Assembly (NCBI RefSeq): GCF_036017035.1
Contig: NZ_JAYXHS010000001.1
Location: forward strand, 1,364,001-1,428,000
Reading direction: 5' to 3'
DNA from: Viridibacterium silvisoli
GTDB taxonomy: Bacteria; Pseudomonadota; Gammaproteobacteria; Burkholderiales; Rhodocyclaceae
DNA length: 64,000 nucleotides
The notes under the pieces were generated by a model. That model was not told the origin of the DNA. It ran no database searches and worked only from the letters and a program-made list of their open reading frames with translations. Made by a program: the position numbers and the translations under genes. Shown here piece after piece: positions 51,687-60,479 of the stretch (positions within the stretch are counted from its first letter, which is position 1; every line of letters starts with the position of its first letter).

Positions 51687-52628
51687 TTACACAGCTACCG
51701 CATGCAGTTTTTCAATGACGCGCTGCGCAACGTTCAGGCCCGTTTGTTGCGCGATCTCGACCATGCAGGTCGGGCTTGTGACGTTGATCTCGGTGAGGAG
51801 GCCGCCAATCATGTCGAGCCCGACGATGAGCAGGCCACGCGACCAGAGGATGGGGGCGAGTTGCTCTGCAATGTCCTTCTCGCGTGCCGTGAGGGGCATC
51901 GCCACACCCCTGCCACCTGCTGCCAGATTGCCGCGTGTTTCACCCGCCATCGGAATGCGTGCCAGGCTGTAAGACATGACTTCGCCGCCGATGACCAGCA
52001 CGCGTTTGTCGCCCTCGGAGATCTGCGGCAAGTATTGCTGCGCCATGATGCTCTGGCCGCCATAGTTCCCGAGGATCTCGAGAATGGCGTTGCGGTTGGG
52101 ATCGTCGCGACGCACGCGGAAGATACCGGTGCCGCCCATGCCGTCGAGTGGCTTGAGGATCACATCGCCCAGCTCGTTGATGAAGGCGTTGATGTCATCG
52201 GCATGGCGTGCGACCAGCGTGGTAGGCGTGAATTGCGGAAACTCGGTGATCGACACCTTCTCGGAATGATCGCGGATCGCACGCGGGTCGTTGAAGATCT
52301 TCGCGCCCTGTGCGGCGGCGCGTTCAAGTATCCAGGTGGCCGCCACGTACTCGGCGTCGAAGGGTGGGTCCTGACGCATCAGCACCGCATCGAAAGCGTC
52401 GAGACGCTGGCGTTCGCTGGCCAGTGCCTCGAACCAGTGTGCGTCGTCGCTCGACATGCGCAAGGCTACGGCGACCGCGCTGACGATGCCATCGCGCACG
52501 GTCAATGACTGACGCTGGATGGCGAAGACCTCGTCACCCTGTGCCTGTGCGGCGCGCATCATCGCGATGCTGGAGTCCTTGTAGGCCTTGAGCTTTTCCA
52601 GCGGGTCGACGATGAAGGCGATCTTCAT
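51687..52628 (-). CDS. gshB: Glutathione synthetase
   Basis: 313 aa. It joins gamma-glutamylcysteine to glycine with ATP. The opening MKIAFIVDPLEKLKAYKDSS is the family signature. QDPPFDAEYVAATWILE, KPLDGMGGTGIFRVRRDDPN, YLPQISEGDKRVLVIGGE, GRGVAMPLTAREKDIAEQL and GLDMIGGLLTEINVTSPT mark the ATP-grasp fold with its substrate and Mg sites. The ATG overlaps the gshA stop by four bases, so the two pathway enzymes are co-translated. Confidence 0.97.
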   Translation of the reverse strand: MKIAFIVDPLEKLKAYKDSSIAMMRAAQAQGDEVFAIQRQSLTVRDGIVSAVAVALRMSSDDAHWFEALASERQRLDAFDAVLMRQDPPFDAEYVAATWILERAAAQGAKIFNDPRAIRDHSEKVSITEFPQFTPTTLVARHADDINAFINELGDVILKPLDGMGGTGIFRVRRDDPNRNAILEILGNYGGQSIMAQQYLPQISEGDKRVLVIGGEVMSYSLARIPMAGETRGNLAAGGRGVAMPLTAREKDIAEQLAPILWSRGLLIVGLDMIGGLLTEINVTSPTCMVEIAQQTGLNVAQRVIEKLHAVAV

Positions 52629-53917
52629 GCTTCCACCTCATCGACCGGTGCGGTCTGTTCGATCTCCAGCGAGGCGGCCAGCAGGGCCAGGCGCCCGACC
52701 ACGCCGTAGGCATAGAAACGGTTGGGTGGTGCATCCGGCTCCTGCTTGCAGTCGGGCACCGTACAGCAGGTCTCGAAGCTCAGCGGTTCGAAGTGCATGC
52801 CGGGGGCGTTGAGGTTCTCGTCGCGGCCGCGCGCGGAATTGACGCGGTAGAAACCGCCGACGACGTAGTGATCGATCATGTAGACCACCGGTTCGGCAAC
52901 GCCGCCATCGACCGTCTCGACGGTGTGCACGCCTTCCTGGATGATGACTTCGGAAACCTGCACGCCTTCCTTGCCGACGCTCATCTTGTTGCGCTGCTTG
53001 CGATTGAGGCCGGTGACTTCGCTGGCGTCGTACACCGTCATGACGCCCATGCCATAGGTCCCGGCATCGGCCTTGACGATGACAAAGGGCTTTTCCGTGA
53101 CGCCGTACTCGGCGTATTTCTGGCGGATGCGTGTCAGCAGGAAATCGACCTGGCTGGCCAGACAGTCCTCGCCGGTGCGCTCATGGAAATTGATCTCGGT
53201 GCACTTGCCGAAGTAGGGGTTCAGCAACCACGGGTCGATGCCCAGCATCTTGCCGAAGGAGTCTGCGATCTGGTTGTAGGCGGCGAAGTGCTGCGTCTTG
53301 CGGCGCGTCGCCCAGCCCGCGTGCAGGGGCGGGATCAGCCACTGGCCTTCGAGGTCCTGCAAGATCGGTGGCACGCCGGCGGAGAGGTCATTGTTGAGCA
53401 GGATGGCGCAGGGGTCGGCGCCGTCCACGCCAAGGCGCTTGCCACGTCGCACCAGCGGTTCGAGCAGGAGCGTGTCGCCATTGGGCAATTCGATCGGGGT
53501 GGGTGCGGTGATGTCCGGCAGCATCGAGCCGACGCGCACGCGCAGGCCGGCGTGGCCGAGGATGGTCACCAGTTGCGCCACGTTCTGCAGGTAGAACGTA
53601 TTGCGCGTGTGGTTCTCGGGGATCAGCAACACGCTGCGCGCGTCCGGACAGATGCGCTCGACGGCGACCTGCGCGGCCTGCACGCACAGTGGCAGGAATT
53701 GCGGATTCAGGTTGTTGAAGCCGCCGGGAAACAGGTTGGTGTCGACCGGCGCGAGCTTGTAGCCGCTGTTACGCAGGTCCACCGAACCGTAGAACGGCGG
53801 CACGTGTTCCTGCCACTGTTTGCGGAACCATTGCTCGATGGCGGTGGATTGATCGAGAAAGCGGCGCTCCAGTTCCAGGAGCGGGCCTGCCAGGGCGGTG
53901 GTCAGATGCGGCACCAT
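52625..53917 (-). CDS. gshA: Glutamate-cysteine ligase, proteobacterial (Acidithiobacillus-type) family
   Basis: 430 aa. It makes gamma-glutamylcysteine, the first step to glutathione. The sequence belongs to the family first recognised in Acidithiobacillus and spread in betaproteobacteria, distinct from E. coli GshA: YKLAPVDTNLFPGGFNNLNP, LLIPENHTRNTFYLQNVAQL, NPYFGKCTEINFHERTGEDC, IVKADAGTYGMGVMTV and YMIDHYVVGGFYRVNSARG. Length is normal. It heads the gshA-gshB pair. This family type is one of the main clues to the host's class. Confidence 0.95.
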   Translation of the reverse strand: MVPHLTTALAGPLLELERRFLDQSTAIEQWFRKQWQEHVPPFYGSVDLRNSGYKLAPVDTNLFPGGFNNLNPQFLPLCVQAAQVAVERICPDARSVLLIPENHTRNTFYLQNVAQLVTILGHAGLRVRVGSMLPDITAPTPIELPNGDTLLLEPLVRRGKRLGVDGADPCAILLNNDLSAGVPPILQDLEGQWLIPPLHAGWATRRKTQHFAAYNQIADSFGKMLGIDPWLLNPYFGKCTEINFHERTGEDCLASQVDFLLTRIRQKYAEYGVTEKPFVIVKADAGTYGMGVMTVYDASEVTGLNRKQRNKMSVGKEGVQVSEVIIQEGVHTVETVDGGVAEPVVYMIDHYVVGGFYRVNSARGRDENLNAPGMHFEPLSFETCCTVPDCKQEPDAPPNRFYAYGVVGRLALLAASLEIEQTAPVDEVEA

Positions 53918-54181
53918 GTTTGTCGACCTCGTCGTTGCGTTTCACTGCAGTGTTTCGTGTCACCGCGGCCGGAAGTGCCGACCGGGGCATGAGGCGCTTG
54001 ATGTTACACCACGCGCCAGCGCTGCCTTGATCGCCTGCCGGTACAGGCGCGGCGCGGGATGGCCTTGTTTGCGAAGCGGTCTTTTGCAAGCCAGTGCATG
54101 AGCTTATGCCCCTATTACAGGGCGGGTAAGCGCCGTTTCGCGTAAAATCGCGGCTTCCCCACGCAGCAGGCAGCCCATTCC

Positions 54182-54802
54182 ATGTTCTCCGGCATCATTG
54201 CCACTACCGGCCATATCGTAGCCGTCGACCCGTTGCAGGACGGTGTCAGGCTCACCGTCGACGTCAACGGCTGGGACATTTCCGATGTCGCCATTGGCGA
54301 TTCGATCGCCAACAACGGTGTCTGTCTGACTGCCATCGTCAATGACGGTTCGCAGCTGGTATTCGATGTCTCGCGCGAAACCCTCAATTGCACGGTCGGC
54401 CTCGATGCGCCGGGCGAGGTCAATCTCGAAAAAGCGCTGACGCTGGCTGATCGACTGGGCGGGCATCTCGTCAGTGGTCATGTCGATGGTGTCGGTGAAG
54501 TCGTGAAGTTCGAGCCGGTGGGTGAAAGCCATGAGCTGGTGATCCGCGCTCCGGCTACGCTGGCCGGCTATATCGCGCGCAAGGGTTCGGTCACCGTCAA
54601 TGGCGTGAGCCTCACCGTCAATTGGGTACGGGGTACGGATTTTTCAATCAACCTGATTCCACATACCGTGACGGTGACCACGCTGCGCCTGCTCAAGGCG
54701 GGTAGCGAGGTCAATCTGGAGATCGATCTGATCGCCCGTTACGTCGAGCGCATGCTCGAATGGAACAAGACGCAAGAAGATGCGAAGGAACACACGCTGT
54801 GA
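54182..54802 (+). CDS. ribE: Riboflavin synthase, alpha subunit
   Basis: 206 aa. It converts two lumazine molecules to riboflavin and a pyrimidine by-product. The N-terminal MFSGIIATTG is the family start. The two tandem beta-barrel domains are visible (IGDSIANNGVCLTAI in the first, KGSVTVNGVSLTVNWV in the second), with GGHLVSGHVDGVGEV between them. Its stop overlaps the start of ribBA. I see no FMN riboswitch in the 264 bp upstream. Confidence 0.97.
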   Translation: MFSGIIATTGHIVAVDPLQDGVRLTVDVNGWDISDVAIGDSIANNGVCLTAIVNDGSQLVFDVSRETLNCTVGLDAPGEVNLEKALTLADRLGGHLVSGHVDGVGEVVKFEPVGESHELVIRAPATLAGYIARKGSVTVNGVSLTVNWVRGTDFSINLIPHTVTVTTLRLLKAGSEVNLEIDLIARYVERMLEWNKTQEDAKEHTL

Positions 54803-55914
54803 GTAGTGAGCTTTCCCCTATCCGTGACATCATCGAGGACATCCGCGCCGGTCGCATGGTCATCCTCATCGACGACGAAGATCGCGAGAACGAAGGCGAT
54901 ATCGTCGTCGCTGCGCAGTTTGCGACGCCCGAGACGATCAACTTCATGGCCAAGCACGCGCGCGGCCTGATCTGTCTGACCCTGACCGAAGAGCGTTGCC
55001 GCCAGCTGGGCATCAACCAGATGGCGCGCGACAACCGCAGCCAGTTCTCTACGGCTTTCACGGTGTCGATCGAAGCGGCCGAAGGCGTGACGACGGGCAT
55101 TTCTGCGGCAGACCGCGCACGTACCGTCGCCGCGGCCGTCGCCAAGCATGCCCGCCCTGCCGACATCGTGCAGCCCGGCCACGTCTTCCCCATCATGGCC
55201 AAGCCCGGCGGCGTACTGGTGCGCGCCGGTCACACCGAAGCCGGTTGCGATCTGGCCGGCTTGGCCGGGCTCGAGCCCGCCAGCGTCATCTGCGAAATCA
55301 TGAACGATGACGGCAGCATGGCGCGTTTGCCTGATCTGCTGGTGTTCGCCAAGGAGCATGGCCTGAAGATCGGCGCAATCCGCGACCTGATCCACTATCG
55401 CGCAGCCGTCGAGAAAATGGTCGAGCGCGTTGCCGACAAAGTCGTGCAGACACCGCATGGCGAATTCCGCCTCGCCGCCTTCGAAGACCGTGCCTCCGGC
55501 GAGCTGCATCTGGCCATGTACCGCGGCACGATTGATCGCGATGTCGAGACCCTGGTGCGCGTGCATGAGCCCGTGTCGGTGCTTGACTTCATCGATCCTT
55601 CCAGCTGCCGCCACTCCTATACTGTGGATGGTGCGCTGGCGCGCATTGCCGAACATGGCCATGGCGCACTGATCCTGTTGCGCCGCGCCGAGAGCACCGA
55701 GGAAATGCTGGCGACGCTGGGTGTGAAACGCGACGAACCGCAACCGGCCACCAAGTGGGACCCGCGCATCTTCGGTATCGGCGCGCAGATCCTGCGTGAC
55801 CTCGGTGTTGGCAAGATGCGCGTGCTGGCCGCACCGCGCCGCATTCCGAGCATGGCGGGCTTCGGCCTCGAAGTGACCGGCTACGAAGCGCCGAATGGCA
55901 CGACGCAAGCCTGA
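54799..55914 (+). CDS. ribBA: 3,4-dihydroxy-2-butanone 4-phosphate synthase with degenerate GTP cyclohydrolase II domain
   Basis: 371 aa from a GTG that overlaps ribE (GTGA). Residues 1-200 are an intact RibB domain: ILIDDEDRENEGDIVVAAQF, NFMAKHARGLICLTLTEERC and VRAGHTEAGCDLAGLAGLEP give the acidic, Cys and His active-site groups. Residues about 205-371 align to GTP cyclohydrolase II, but the zinc-binding cysteine cluster (GDxFxSxRCDC) is missing: the stretch reads HSYTVDGALARIAEHGHGAL. Such RibBX-type proteins keep RibB activity only, so another RibA should exist elsewhere in the genome. Confidence 0.92.
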   Translation: MSSELSPIRDIIEDIRAGRMVILIDDEDRENEGDIVVAAQFATPETINFMAKHARGLICLTLTEERCRQLGINQMARDNRSQFSTAFTVSIEAAEGVTTGISAADRARTVAAAVAKHARPADIVQPGHVFPIMAKPGGVLVRAGHTEAGCDLAGLAGLEPASVICEIMNDDGSMARLPDLLVFAKEHGLKIGAIRDLIHYRAAVEKMVERVADKVVQTPHGEFRLAAFEDRASGELHLAMYRGTIDRDVETLVRVHEPVSVLDFIDPSSCRHSYTVDGALARIAEHGHGALILLRRAESTEEMLATLGVKRDEPQPATKWDPRIFGIGAQILRDLGVGKMRVLAAPRRIPSMAGFGLEVTGYEAPNGTTQA

Positions 55915-55953
55915 ATCATCGGCTCGTCAAACAACAGATAACTGGAATACCCC

Positions 55954-56427
55954 ATGTCCCGTTTTGAACACGTACCTGAAATTGCTCCCCGCCTCGATGG
56001 CAAATCCCTGCGTGTCGGCATCGTGCTGGCGCGCTTCAATGTCGAAGTCGGCGAGAACCTGCTGAGCGGCTGTGTCACCGAACTGCTGACCCAGGGTGTC
56101 GCGCCTGAACACATGGTGGTCGTGACCGTACCGGGCGCGCTCGAATTGCCGCTGACCCTGCAGGCCATGGCACGTACCGGCCGCTACGACGCGCTCGTGG
56201 CGCTGGGTGCCGTGATCCGCGGCGACACCTATCACTTCGAAGTCGTCTCCAATGAAATGGCCGCCGGCATCACGCGCGTGACGCTCGACACCAATGTGCC
56301 GATCGCCAATGGCGTGCTGACGACGGAAGACGACGATCAGGCCGCGGCCCGCATGCACATCAAGGGGCAGGAATGCGCCGTAGTCGCCATTGAAATGGCT
56401 AATCTCCTCAAGGTATTGCAGTCATGA
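55954..56427 (+). CDS. ribH: Lumazine synthase (6,7-dimethyl-8-ribityllumazine synthase)
   Basis: 157 aa. It condenses the ribB product with the ribitylaminopyrimidine. Family motifs are VGIVLARFNVEVGENLLSGC, VVTVPGALELPLTLQAMAR, ALGAVIRGDTYHFEVVSNEM with the catalytic His, and PIANGVLTTEDDDQAAAR. The chain length suits a 60-mer or decamer-forming lumazine synthase. The stop overlaps the nusB start by four bases. Confidence 0.97.
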   Translation: MSRFEHVPEIAPRLDGKSLRVGIVLARFNVEVGENLLSGCVTELLTQGVAPEHMVVVTVPGALELPLTLQAMARTGRYDALVALGAVIRGDTYHFEVVSNEMAAGITRVTLDTNVPIANGVLTTEDDDQAAARMHIKGQECAVVAIEMANLLKVLQS

Positions 56428-56924
56428 ACGACGGCGTGAGAAACGAAGGTCCGGTCGAAGTGCCGGAAGAACCAAAGAAGTCATCGCGCCGCCTCGCGCG
56501 CGAAGTCGCCATGCAGGGCCTCTACCAGTGGCGTGTCAGCGGTAACTCGATCGAAGTGATCGAAGACCATCTGGAGCAGGAGTCCGAAGCCTGGCCGCGC
56601 GCCGACAAGCCGCTGGCCCTGGTCCTGCTGCGTGGCGCTGCCGAACGTGCTGACACACTTGAAGCCGCCTTCACGCCCTACCTCGATCGCCCGATTGCCG
56701 AGATCTCGCCCATCGAACGCGCCATCCTGCTGGTCGGTGCCTACGAGCTGGCCGAACGCCTCGAAACGCCCTATCGCGTCGTCATCAACGAAGCGATCGA
56801 GCTGGCCAAATCCTTCGGCGGCACCGACGGTCATCGCTACATCAACGGCGTGCTCGACAAGCTCGCGCCGCAGCTGCGCGCAGCGGAAGTCGAAGCGGCT
56901 GCCAAGGCCAAAGGCAAGCGCTGA
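56424..56924 (+). CDS. nusB: Transcription antitermination factor NusB
   Basis: 166 aa. NusB with NusE binds boxA RNA and keeps RNA polymerase going through rRNA operons. The helical sequence has SSRRLAREVAMQGLYQWRVS at the start, PIERAILLVGAYELAERLET in the middle and PYRVVINEAIELAKSFGGTD before the final KYINGVLDKLA-type motif. The ribH-nusB pairing is common in proteobacteria. Confidence 0.96.
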   Translation: MNDGVRNEGPVEVPEEPKKSSRRLAREVAMQGLYQWRVSGNSIEVIEDHLEQESEAWPRADKPLALVLLRGAAERADTLEAAFTPYLDRPIAEISPIERAILLVGAYELAERLETPYRVVINEAIELAKSFGGTDGHRYINGVLDKLAPQLRAAEVEAAAKAKGKR

Positions 56925-56981
56925 TGTACCCACCGGCGGCGCTCGCCGCCGGTTCTGTATTTTTCCCGTCCGGGGTTCTGC

Positions 56982-57944
56982 ATGGCCGGTGAATTCGATC
57001 TGATCCGCCGCCACTTCGCGCGCGCCACCCAACACACCGATCTCGGTGTGGGCGACGACGGTGCGCTGCTGCGTACGCGGCCGGGCATGCAGCTGGTCGT
57101 ATCGAGCGACATGCTCGTTTCCGGTACCCACTTCTTTCCTGATGCAGAGCCGGAAGCACTCGGCTGGAAGACGGCTGCGGCCAACATCTCCGACATGGCT
57201 GCGATGGCGGCCGAGCCACGCTGGATCACGCTGGCGTTGGCCCTGCCCGAGAGCAATGACAAGTGGGTCGAGGCCTTTGCCAATGGCTTTTCCGCTTGTT
57301 GCACGAGTTTCGGCGTCGACTGGATCGGCGGCGACACCACGCGCGGCCCGCTCAATTTGTGTGCCACTGTCTTCGGCGAAGTGCCGCATGGACAAGCTGT
57401 CGTGCGCAGCGGTGCCAGGGCCGGCGACGAGCTCTGGATATCCGGCACGCCGGGGCTCGCAGCGCTGGGCCTGCAGCATCTGCTCGGAAATATCGAGCTG
57501 CCCGAAGGGGCTCGCACAGCCTGCCTCTCCGCCCTGCACCGTCCGCAGCCACGTGTGGCGCTTGGTCTTGCGTTACGTGGCGTGGCAACAGCGATGCTGG
57601 ATGTGTCGGACGGTTTGCTCGGCGATCTCGGCCACATTCTCGAACGCTCGAATTGCGGTGCGCTGATCGAGGATGCCTTGCTGCCGCTGGCACCGGTGCT
57701 GTCGGCGAGTGGTGACGAGGCGCAGGCGCGCCGCGCCCTGCTCAGCGGTGGCGATGATTACGAGCTGTTGTTCGCCGCGCCCTTGTCACAGCGCCAGGCC
57801 GTGCTCGATGCTGCGCAGCGCATCGGGTTACCTGTCACGCGCATCGGTGCCGTCACTGATCAGGCGAATGTCATTCTCTTGCAGGGAAAAGACGGCGCGC
57901 GCAGCCCGCTTGCTGCGCGCGGCTTCGACCACTTCGGATCGTAG
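56982..57944 (+). CDS. thiL: Thiamine-monophosphate kinase
   Basis: 320 aa. It phosphorylates thiamine monophosphate to the active cofactor. The AIR-synthase-like fold shows GVGDDGALLRTRPGMQLVVS, KTAAANISDMAAMAAEPRWI, WIGGDTTRGPLNLCATVFGE, DVSDGLLGDLGHILERSNCG and LSGGDDYELLFAAP. The last gene of the rib-nus-thi series; the following gene is convergent. Confidence 0.96.
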   Translation: MAGEFDLIRRHFARATQHTDLGVGDDGALLRTRPGMQLVVSSDMLVSGTHFFPDAEPEALGWKTAAANISDMAAMAAEPRWITLALALPESNDKWVEAFANGFSACCTSFGVDWIGGDTTRGPLNLCATVFGEVPHGQAVVRSGARAGDELWISGTPGLAALGLQHLLGNIELPEGARTACLSALHRPQPRVALGLALRGVATAMLDVSDGLLGDLGHILERSNCGALIEDALLPLAPVLSASGDEAQARRALLSGGDDYELLFAAPLSQRQAVLDAAQRIGLPVTRIGAVTDQANVILLQGKDGARSPLAARGFDHFGS

Positions 57945-58044
57945 GTCGGAACAGCAAAGCGCCTTCCGACATTCGGGCTCGCAAACAAGGACAGGGTGCG
58001 TTCAATGCGTGATGTCGGAAGGCGCTGCGCTTTTCCGACCTACG
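57940..58044. repeat. Class C inverted repeat between thiL and the dioxygenase gene
   Basis: Arms of 33 nt at 57940-57972 and 58012-58044 are imperfect reverse complements (ends CGTAGGTCGGAA and TTCCGACCTACG, inner AAGCGCCTTCCGACAT). The motif type, GTAGGTCGGA with a GCGC-rich centre and TCCGACA, resembles REP-like elements widespread in proteobacteria. It lies between two convergent genes and starts inside the thiL 3' end, so it could also act as a bidirectional terminator. Confidence 0.85.
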
Positions 58045-58057
58045 GGCTGCGGGCAGA

Positions 58058-58726
58058 TCAGACCGTTTCGTGCCAGCGCAAATCGAACGGCAAGCTGCGC
58101 GGCCCGAACAGGAAATGCAGCACGCGGCGCTTGCTGCTGCCGGTGGCTTTCGACGAGGCATGCAAGAGCAGTGGGCGCATGAGCAATACACTCCCTTGCT
58201 CGGCAACGCAGACCCATTCGGCACGTGATTGGCGTATTGCCGGTGCTTCTTCGGCGCTGATCCTGCCACGCCGGTGCGAGCCCGGCACAATACGGAGCGG
58301 ACCATCTTCTGCACCGCAAGCGTCAATATGTATGCGGACTGCGACCAGTTGTTCGAGCACACCAACAGGCGCCTGAACGTAGAGCGCCCCTTCTTTTTCA
58401 GACCATCCGGTGAGACTCGGTTCAGAGACGCGTTCGGCAACCGGAATGCTCAGATCCTGATGTACGGGAACGAGCCAGTTCGTATCCAGCGATTTCTCGA
58501 AATAGGTGCATTGGACGGCTACAAGATCCGGCGGGATGAATCTGGAGAGCGCTGGATGCCTTTGTATCGTTTTCGCGAGCGTGCGACACCATGCGTGTGA
58601 CAAAAGACCTCGTGTGCCTGCGGCTGCAGACGATGGCTGGCTCGCCTGCTTTGCGATGGATGCGCACTCACCTTGCATGAGCACTTCGGGAATTAGCGCA
58701 AACCCGTCTTCGGCGAATTGCGTCAT
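58058..58726 (-). CDS. Phytanoyl-CoA dioxygenase (PhyH)-family protein
   Basis: 222 aa. An Fe(II)/2-oxoglutarate dioxygenase fold with the metal triad H89, D91 (in VPVHQDLS) and H189 (in MRPLLLHASS), and Arg200/201 (SKRRVLHFLF) for 2-oxoglutarate. GPLRIVPGSHRRGRI is the family segment between them. The substrate is unknown; relatives act on lipids, amino acids or small metabolites. Its ATG overlaps the dusA stop by four bases, so it is translated together with dusA, without an obvious link in function. Confidence 0.87.
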   Translation of the reverse strand: MTQFAEDGFALIPEVLMQGECASIAKQASQPSSAAAGTRGLLSHAWCRTLAKTIQRHPALSRFIPPDLVAVQCTYFEKSLDTNWLVPVHQDLSIPVAERVSEPSLTGWSEKEGALYVQAPVGVLEQLVAVRIHIDACGAEDGPLRIVPGSHRRGRISAEEAPAIRQSRAEWVCVAEQGSVLLMRPLLLHASSKATGSSKRRVLHFLFGPRSLPFDLRWHETV

Positions 58727-59724
58727 GGGCTATTGCTGGGTTGCACCTGCTCCCAAGCCGTCCACAGCAACTCCGGTTTTGCATCTTTCAGCAGCTTCGG
58801 ATCCGACAGGATGCGGCGGAAGTTGCGTGCGCCGGGCAGGCCATTCGCCAGTCCAAGGATGTGTCGCACGATGGCGCGCAGCGGCGTGCCATGTTCGTTG
58901 TATTCGCGCTTGCAGTACGCCACCAGCGCCTTGATCACGTCGGCGCGGCTGGGTGCCCATTCGGCGTCGAACAGCGCCTGCTCCCATTCCACCAGCATCC
59001 ACGGGTTCTGGTAGGCCTCGCGTCCAATCATCACGCCGTCGATGTGCTCAAGCTGGGCGACGATGGCTTCCGTTTTCGAGATGCCGCCGTTGACGATGAT
59101 TTCCAGCTGCGGGAAATCGCGTTTGAGCTGCCAGGCGAATTCGTAGCGTAGCGGCGGCACTTCGCGGTTTTCCTTGGGCGACAAGCCTTTCAGCCAGGCG
59201 TTGCGGGCGTGCACGATGAAGGTCCTGGCGCCGCCTTCTGCAACGGTGCCGACGAAGTCGCGCACGAAGTCGTAGTCCTCGATGCGGTCGATGCCGATGC
59301 GATGCTTGACCGTGACGGGAATGCTCACAACGTCCTGCATGGCCTTGATGCCGTCGCGCACCAGTTCCGGCTCAGCCATCAGGCAGGCGCCGAAAGCGCC
59401 GTTCTGTACGCGCTCGCTCGGGCAACCGCAGTTGAGATTGACCTCGTCGTAATTCCATTCCTCGGCCAGCCGGGCGCTGCGCGCCAGCGCTTCGGGCTCG
59501 GAGCCGCCCAGTTGCAGCGCGACCGGATGCTCTTCCTCGTTGAAGCGCAGGTGACGCGCGACATCGCCATGCATCAGCGCGCCGGTGGTGATCATCTCGG
59601 TGTACAGCCAGGCATGCGGCGACAGCAGGCGGTGGAAGTGACGGCAATGCCGGTCCGTCCAGTCCAGCATGGGGGCGACGGAAAGGCGACGGGGAGGGAG
59701 GGGCTTGGCAGGGGCTACAGACAT
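58723..59724 (-). CDS. dusA: tRNA-dihydrouridine(20/20a) synthase
   Basis: 333 aa from the ATG at 59724 (MSVAPAKPL); the frame is open a further nine codons. An FMN enzyme that reduces uridines 20 and 20a in the tRNA D-loop. SVAPMLDWTDRHCRHFHRLL, LQLGGSEPEALARSARL, EVNLNCGCPSERVQNGAFGA with the catalytic Cys, VKHRIGIDRIEDYDF and VNGGISKTEAIVAQL are diagnostic of DusA rather than DusB or DusC. Confidence 0.95.
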   Translation of the reverse strand: MSVAPAKPLPPRRLSVAPMLDWTDRHCRHFHRLLSPHAWLYTEMITTGALMHGDVARHLRFNEEEHPVALQLGGSEPEALARSARLAEEWNYDEVNLNCGCPSERVQNGAFGACLMAEPELVRDGIKAMQDVVSIPVTVKHRIGIDRIEDYDFVRDFVGTVAEGGARTFIVHARNAWLKGLSPKENREVPPLRYEFAWQLKRDFPQLEIIVNGGISKTEAIVAQLEHIDGVMIGREAYQNPWMLVEWEQALFDAEWAPSRADVIKALVAYCKREYNEHGTPLRAIVRHILGLANGLPGARNFRRILSDPKLLKDAKPELLWTAWEQVQPSNSP

Positions 59725-59858
59725 GGCGCGGATTGTACCGGCGCGTCGCAAGGCCTTCGCAAAACCTTGTCATCGCGCTGCAGGCCGACCCGAATGCGTG
59801 GCGCAGCAGCCGGGCAATGTTAAGAATCGTAAATAAAGCAGCCGTGGCGGTTACTGCC

Positions 59859-59887
59859 TTGACAGCTATTTTTCGCCGGCCTATATT
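59859..59887 (+). promoter_or_regulatory. Strong sigma70 promoter of the marR-efflux operon
   Basis: A consensus -35 TTGACA (59859-59864) and a near-consensus -10 TATATT (59882-59887) are separated by exactly 17 bp. The start site should be near 59894, about 94 nt before the MarR start codon. Confidence 0.8.
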
Positions 59888-59888
59888 G

Positions 59889-59900
59889 CTGCTTAAGCAG
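59889..59900. promoter_or_regulatory. 12-bp palindrome CTGCTTAAGCAG: likely MarR operator
   Basis: A perfect palindrome starts one base after the -10 box and covers the predicted start site, the best place for a repressor to block initiation. MarR dimers bind palindromes of similar size, so autoregulation by the gene downstream is likely. Confidence 0.65.
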
Positions 59901-59987
59901 TGAATGCTCCGGCAGTCATATCTGCCAAATGGCTTCATACGGCAACAAACCAGAAGCAGTAACAGGAAAAAGGAACAGGGACCCGCC

Positions 59988-60479
59988 ATGAGCACCAATC
60001 CCGTCAGACTCGATCCCCACGACTACGGCCACGAAGATTCGCTCGGCTTCCTCATCAGCAAGCTCAAGGGCTTGATGATGCAGGCGCTGGAAGCAGGGCT
60101 GGCCGATCTCGACATCACCGCCGCGCAGGGCGTCATCCTGATCCGCCTTGGCCGCGAACCGGTCTCCACCGCTGCGGCCCTGTGCCGCCACAGTGGCTAC
60201 GACACCGGCTCGATGACGCGCATGATCGATCGCCTTGAAGACAAGGGCTTCATCGCACGCGAGCGCAGCACCGAAGACCGCCGCGTGATCAACCTGAAGA
60301 TGACCGAGAGCGGTCAGGTGATACGTGCAGAAGTGCTGAAGCGTGCCTGCGAAATGATGGAACCGCGGCTCGAGGGCTTCAGCGTGGATGAGTTCGTGCT
60401 GCTGAAGTCCCTGCTGCGCCGTGTCCTCGATAACGCCGTGCGCCTCGCGCCGAGCGAGCAGGACGGAGGTGGCGAATGA
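59988..60479 (+). CDS. MarR-family transcriptional regulator of the efflux operon
   Basis: 163 aa from the ATG at 59988; the earlier in-frame start lies between promoter and gene. The winged helix shows ITAAQGVILIRLGREPVSTA, ALCRHSGYDTGSMTRMIDRL (recognition helix) and EDKGFIARERSTEDRRVINL (wing, with the family's DRR). Its stop overlaps the next start (ATGA). It probably represses its own operon from the palindrome upstream and releases it when a drug-like or phenolic ligand binds. Confidence 0.92.
   Translation: MSTNPVRLDPHDYGHEDSLGFLISKLKGLMMQALEAGLADLDITAAQGVILIRLGREPVSTAAALCRHSGYDTGSMTRMIDRLEDKGFIARERSTEDRRVINLKMTESGQVIRAEVLKRACEMMEPRLEGFSVDEFVLLKSLLRRVLDNAVRLAPSEQDGGGE

Noticed and set aside
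53918..54181. FMN riboswitch upstream of the riboflavin genes
   Set aside because: I could not find the conserved RFN blocks (AGGGGTCAGGG-like, GACCGGCGGT-like) in this stretch.
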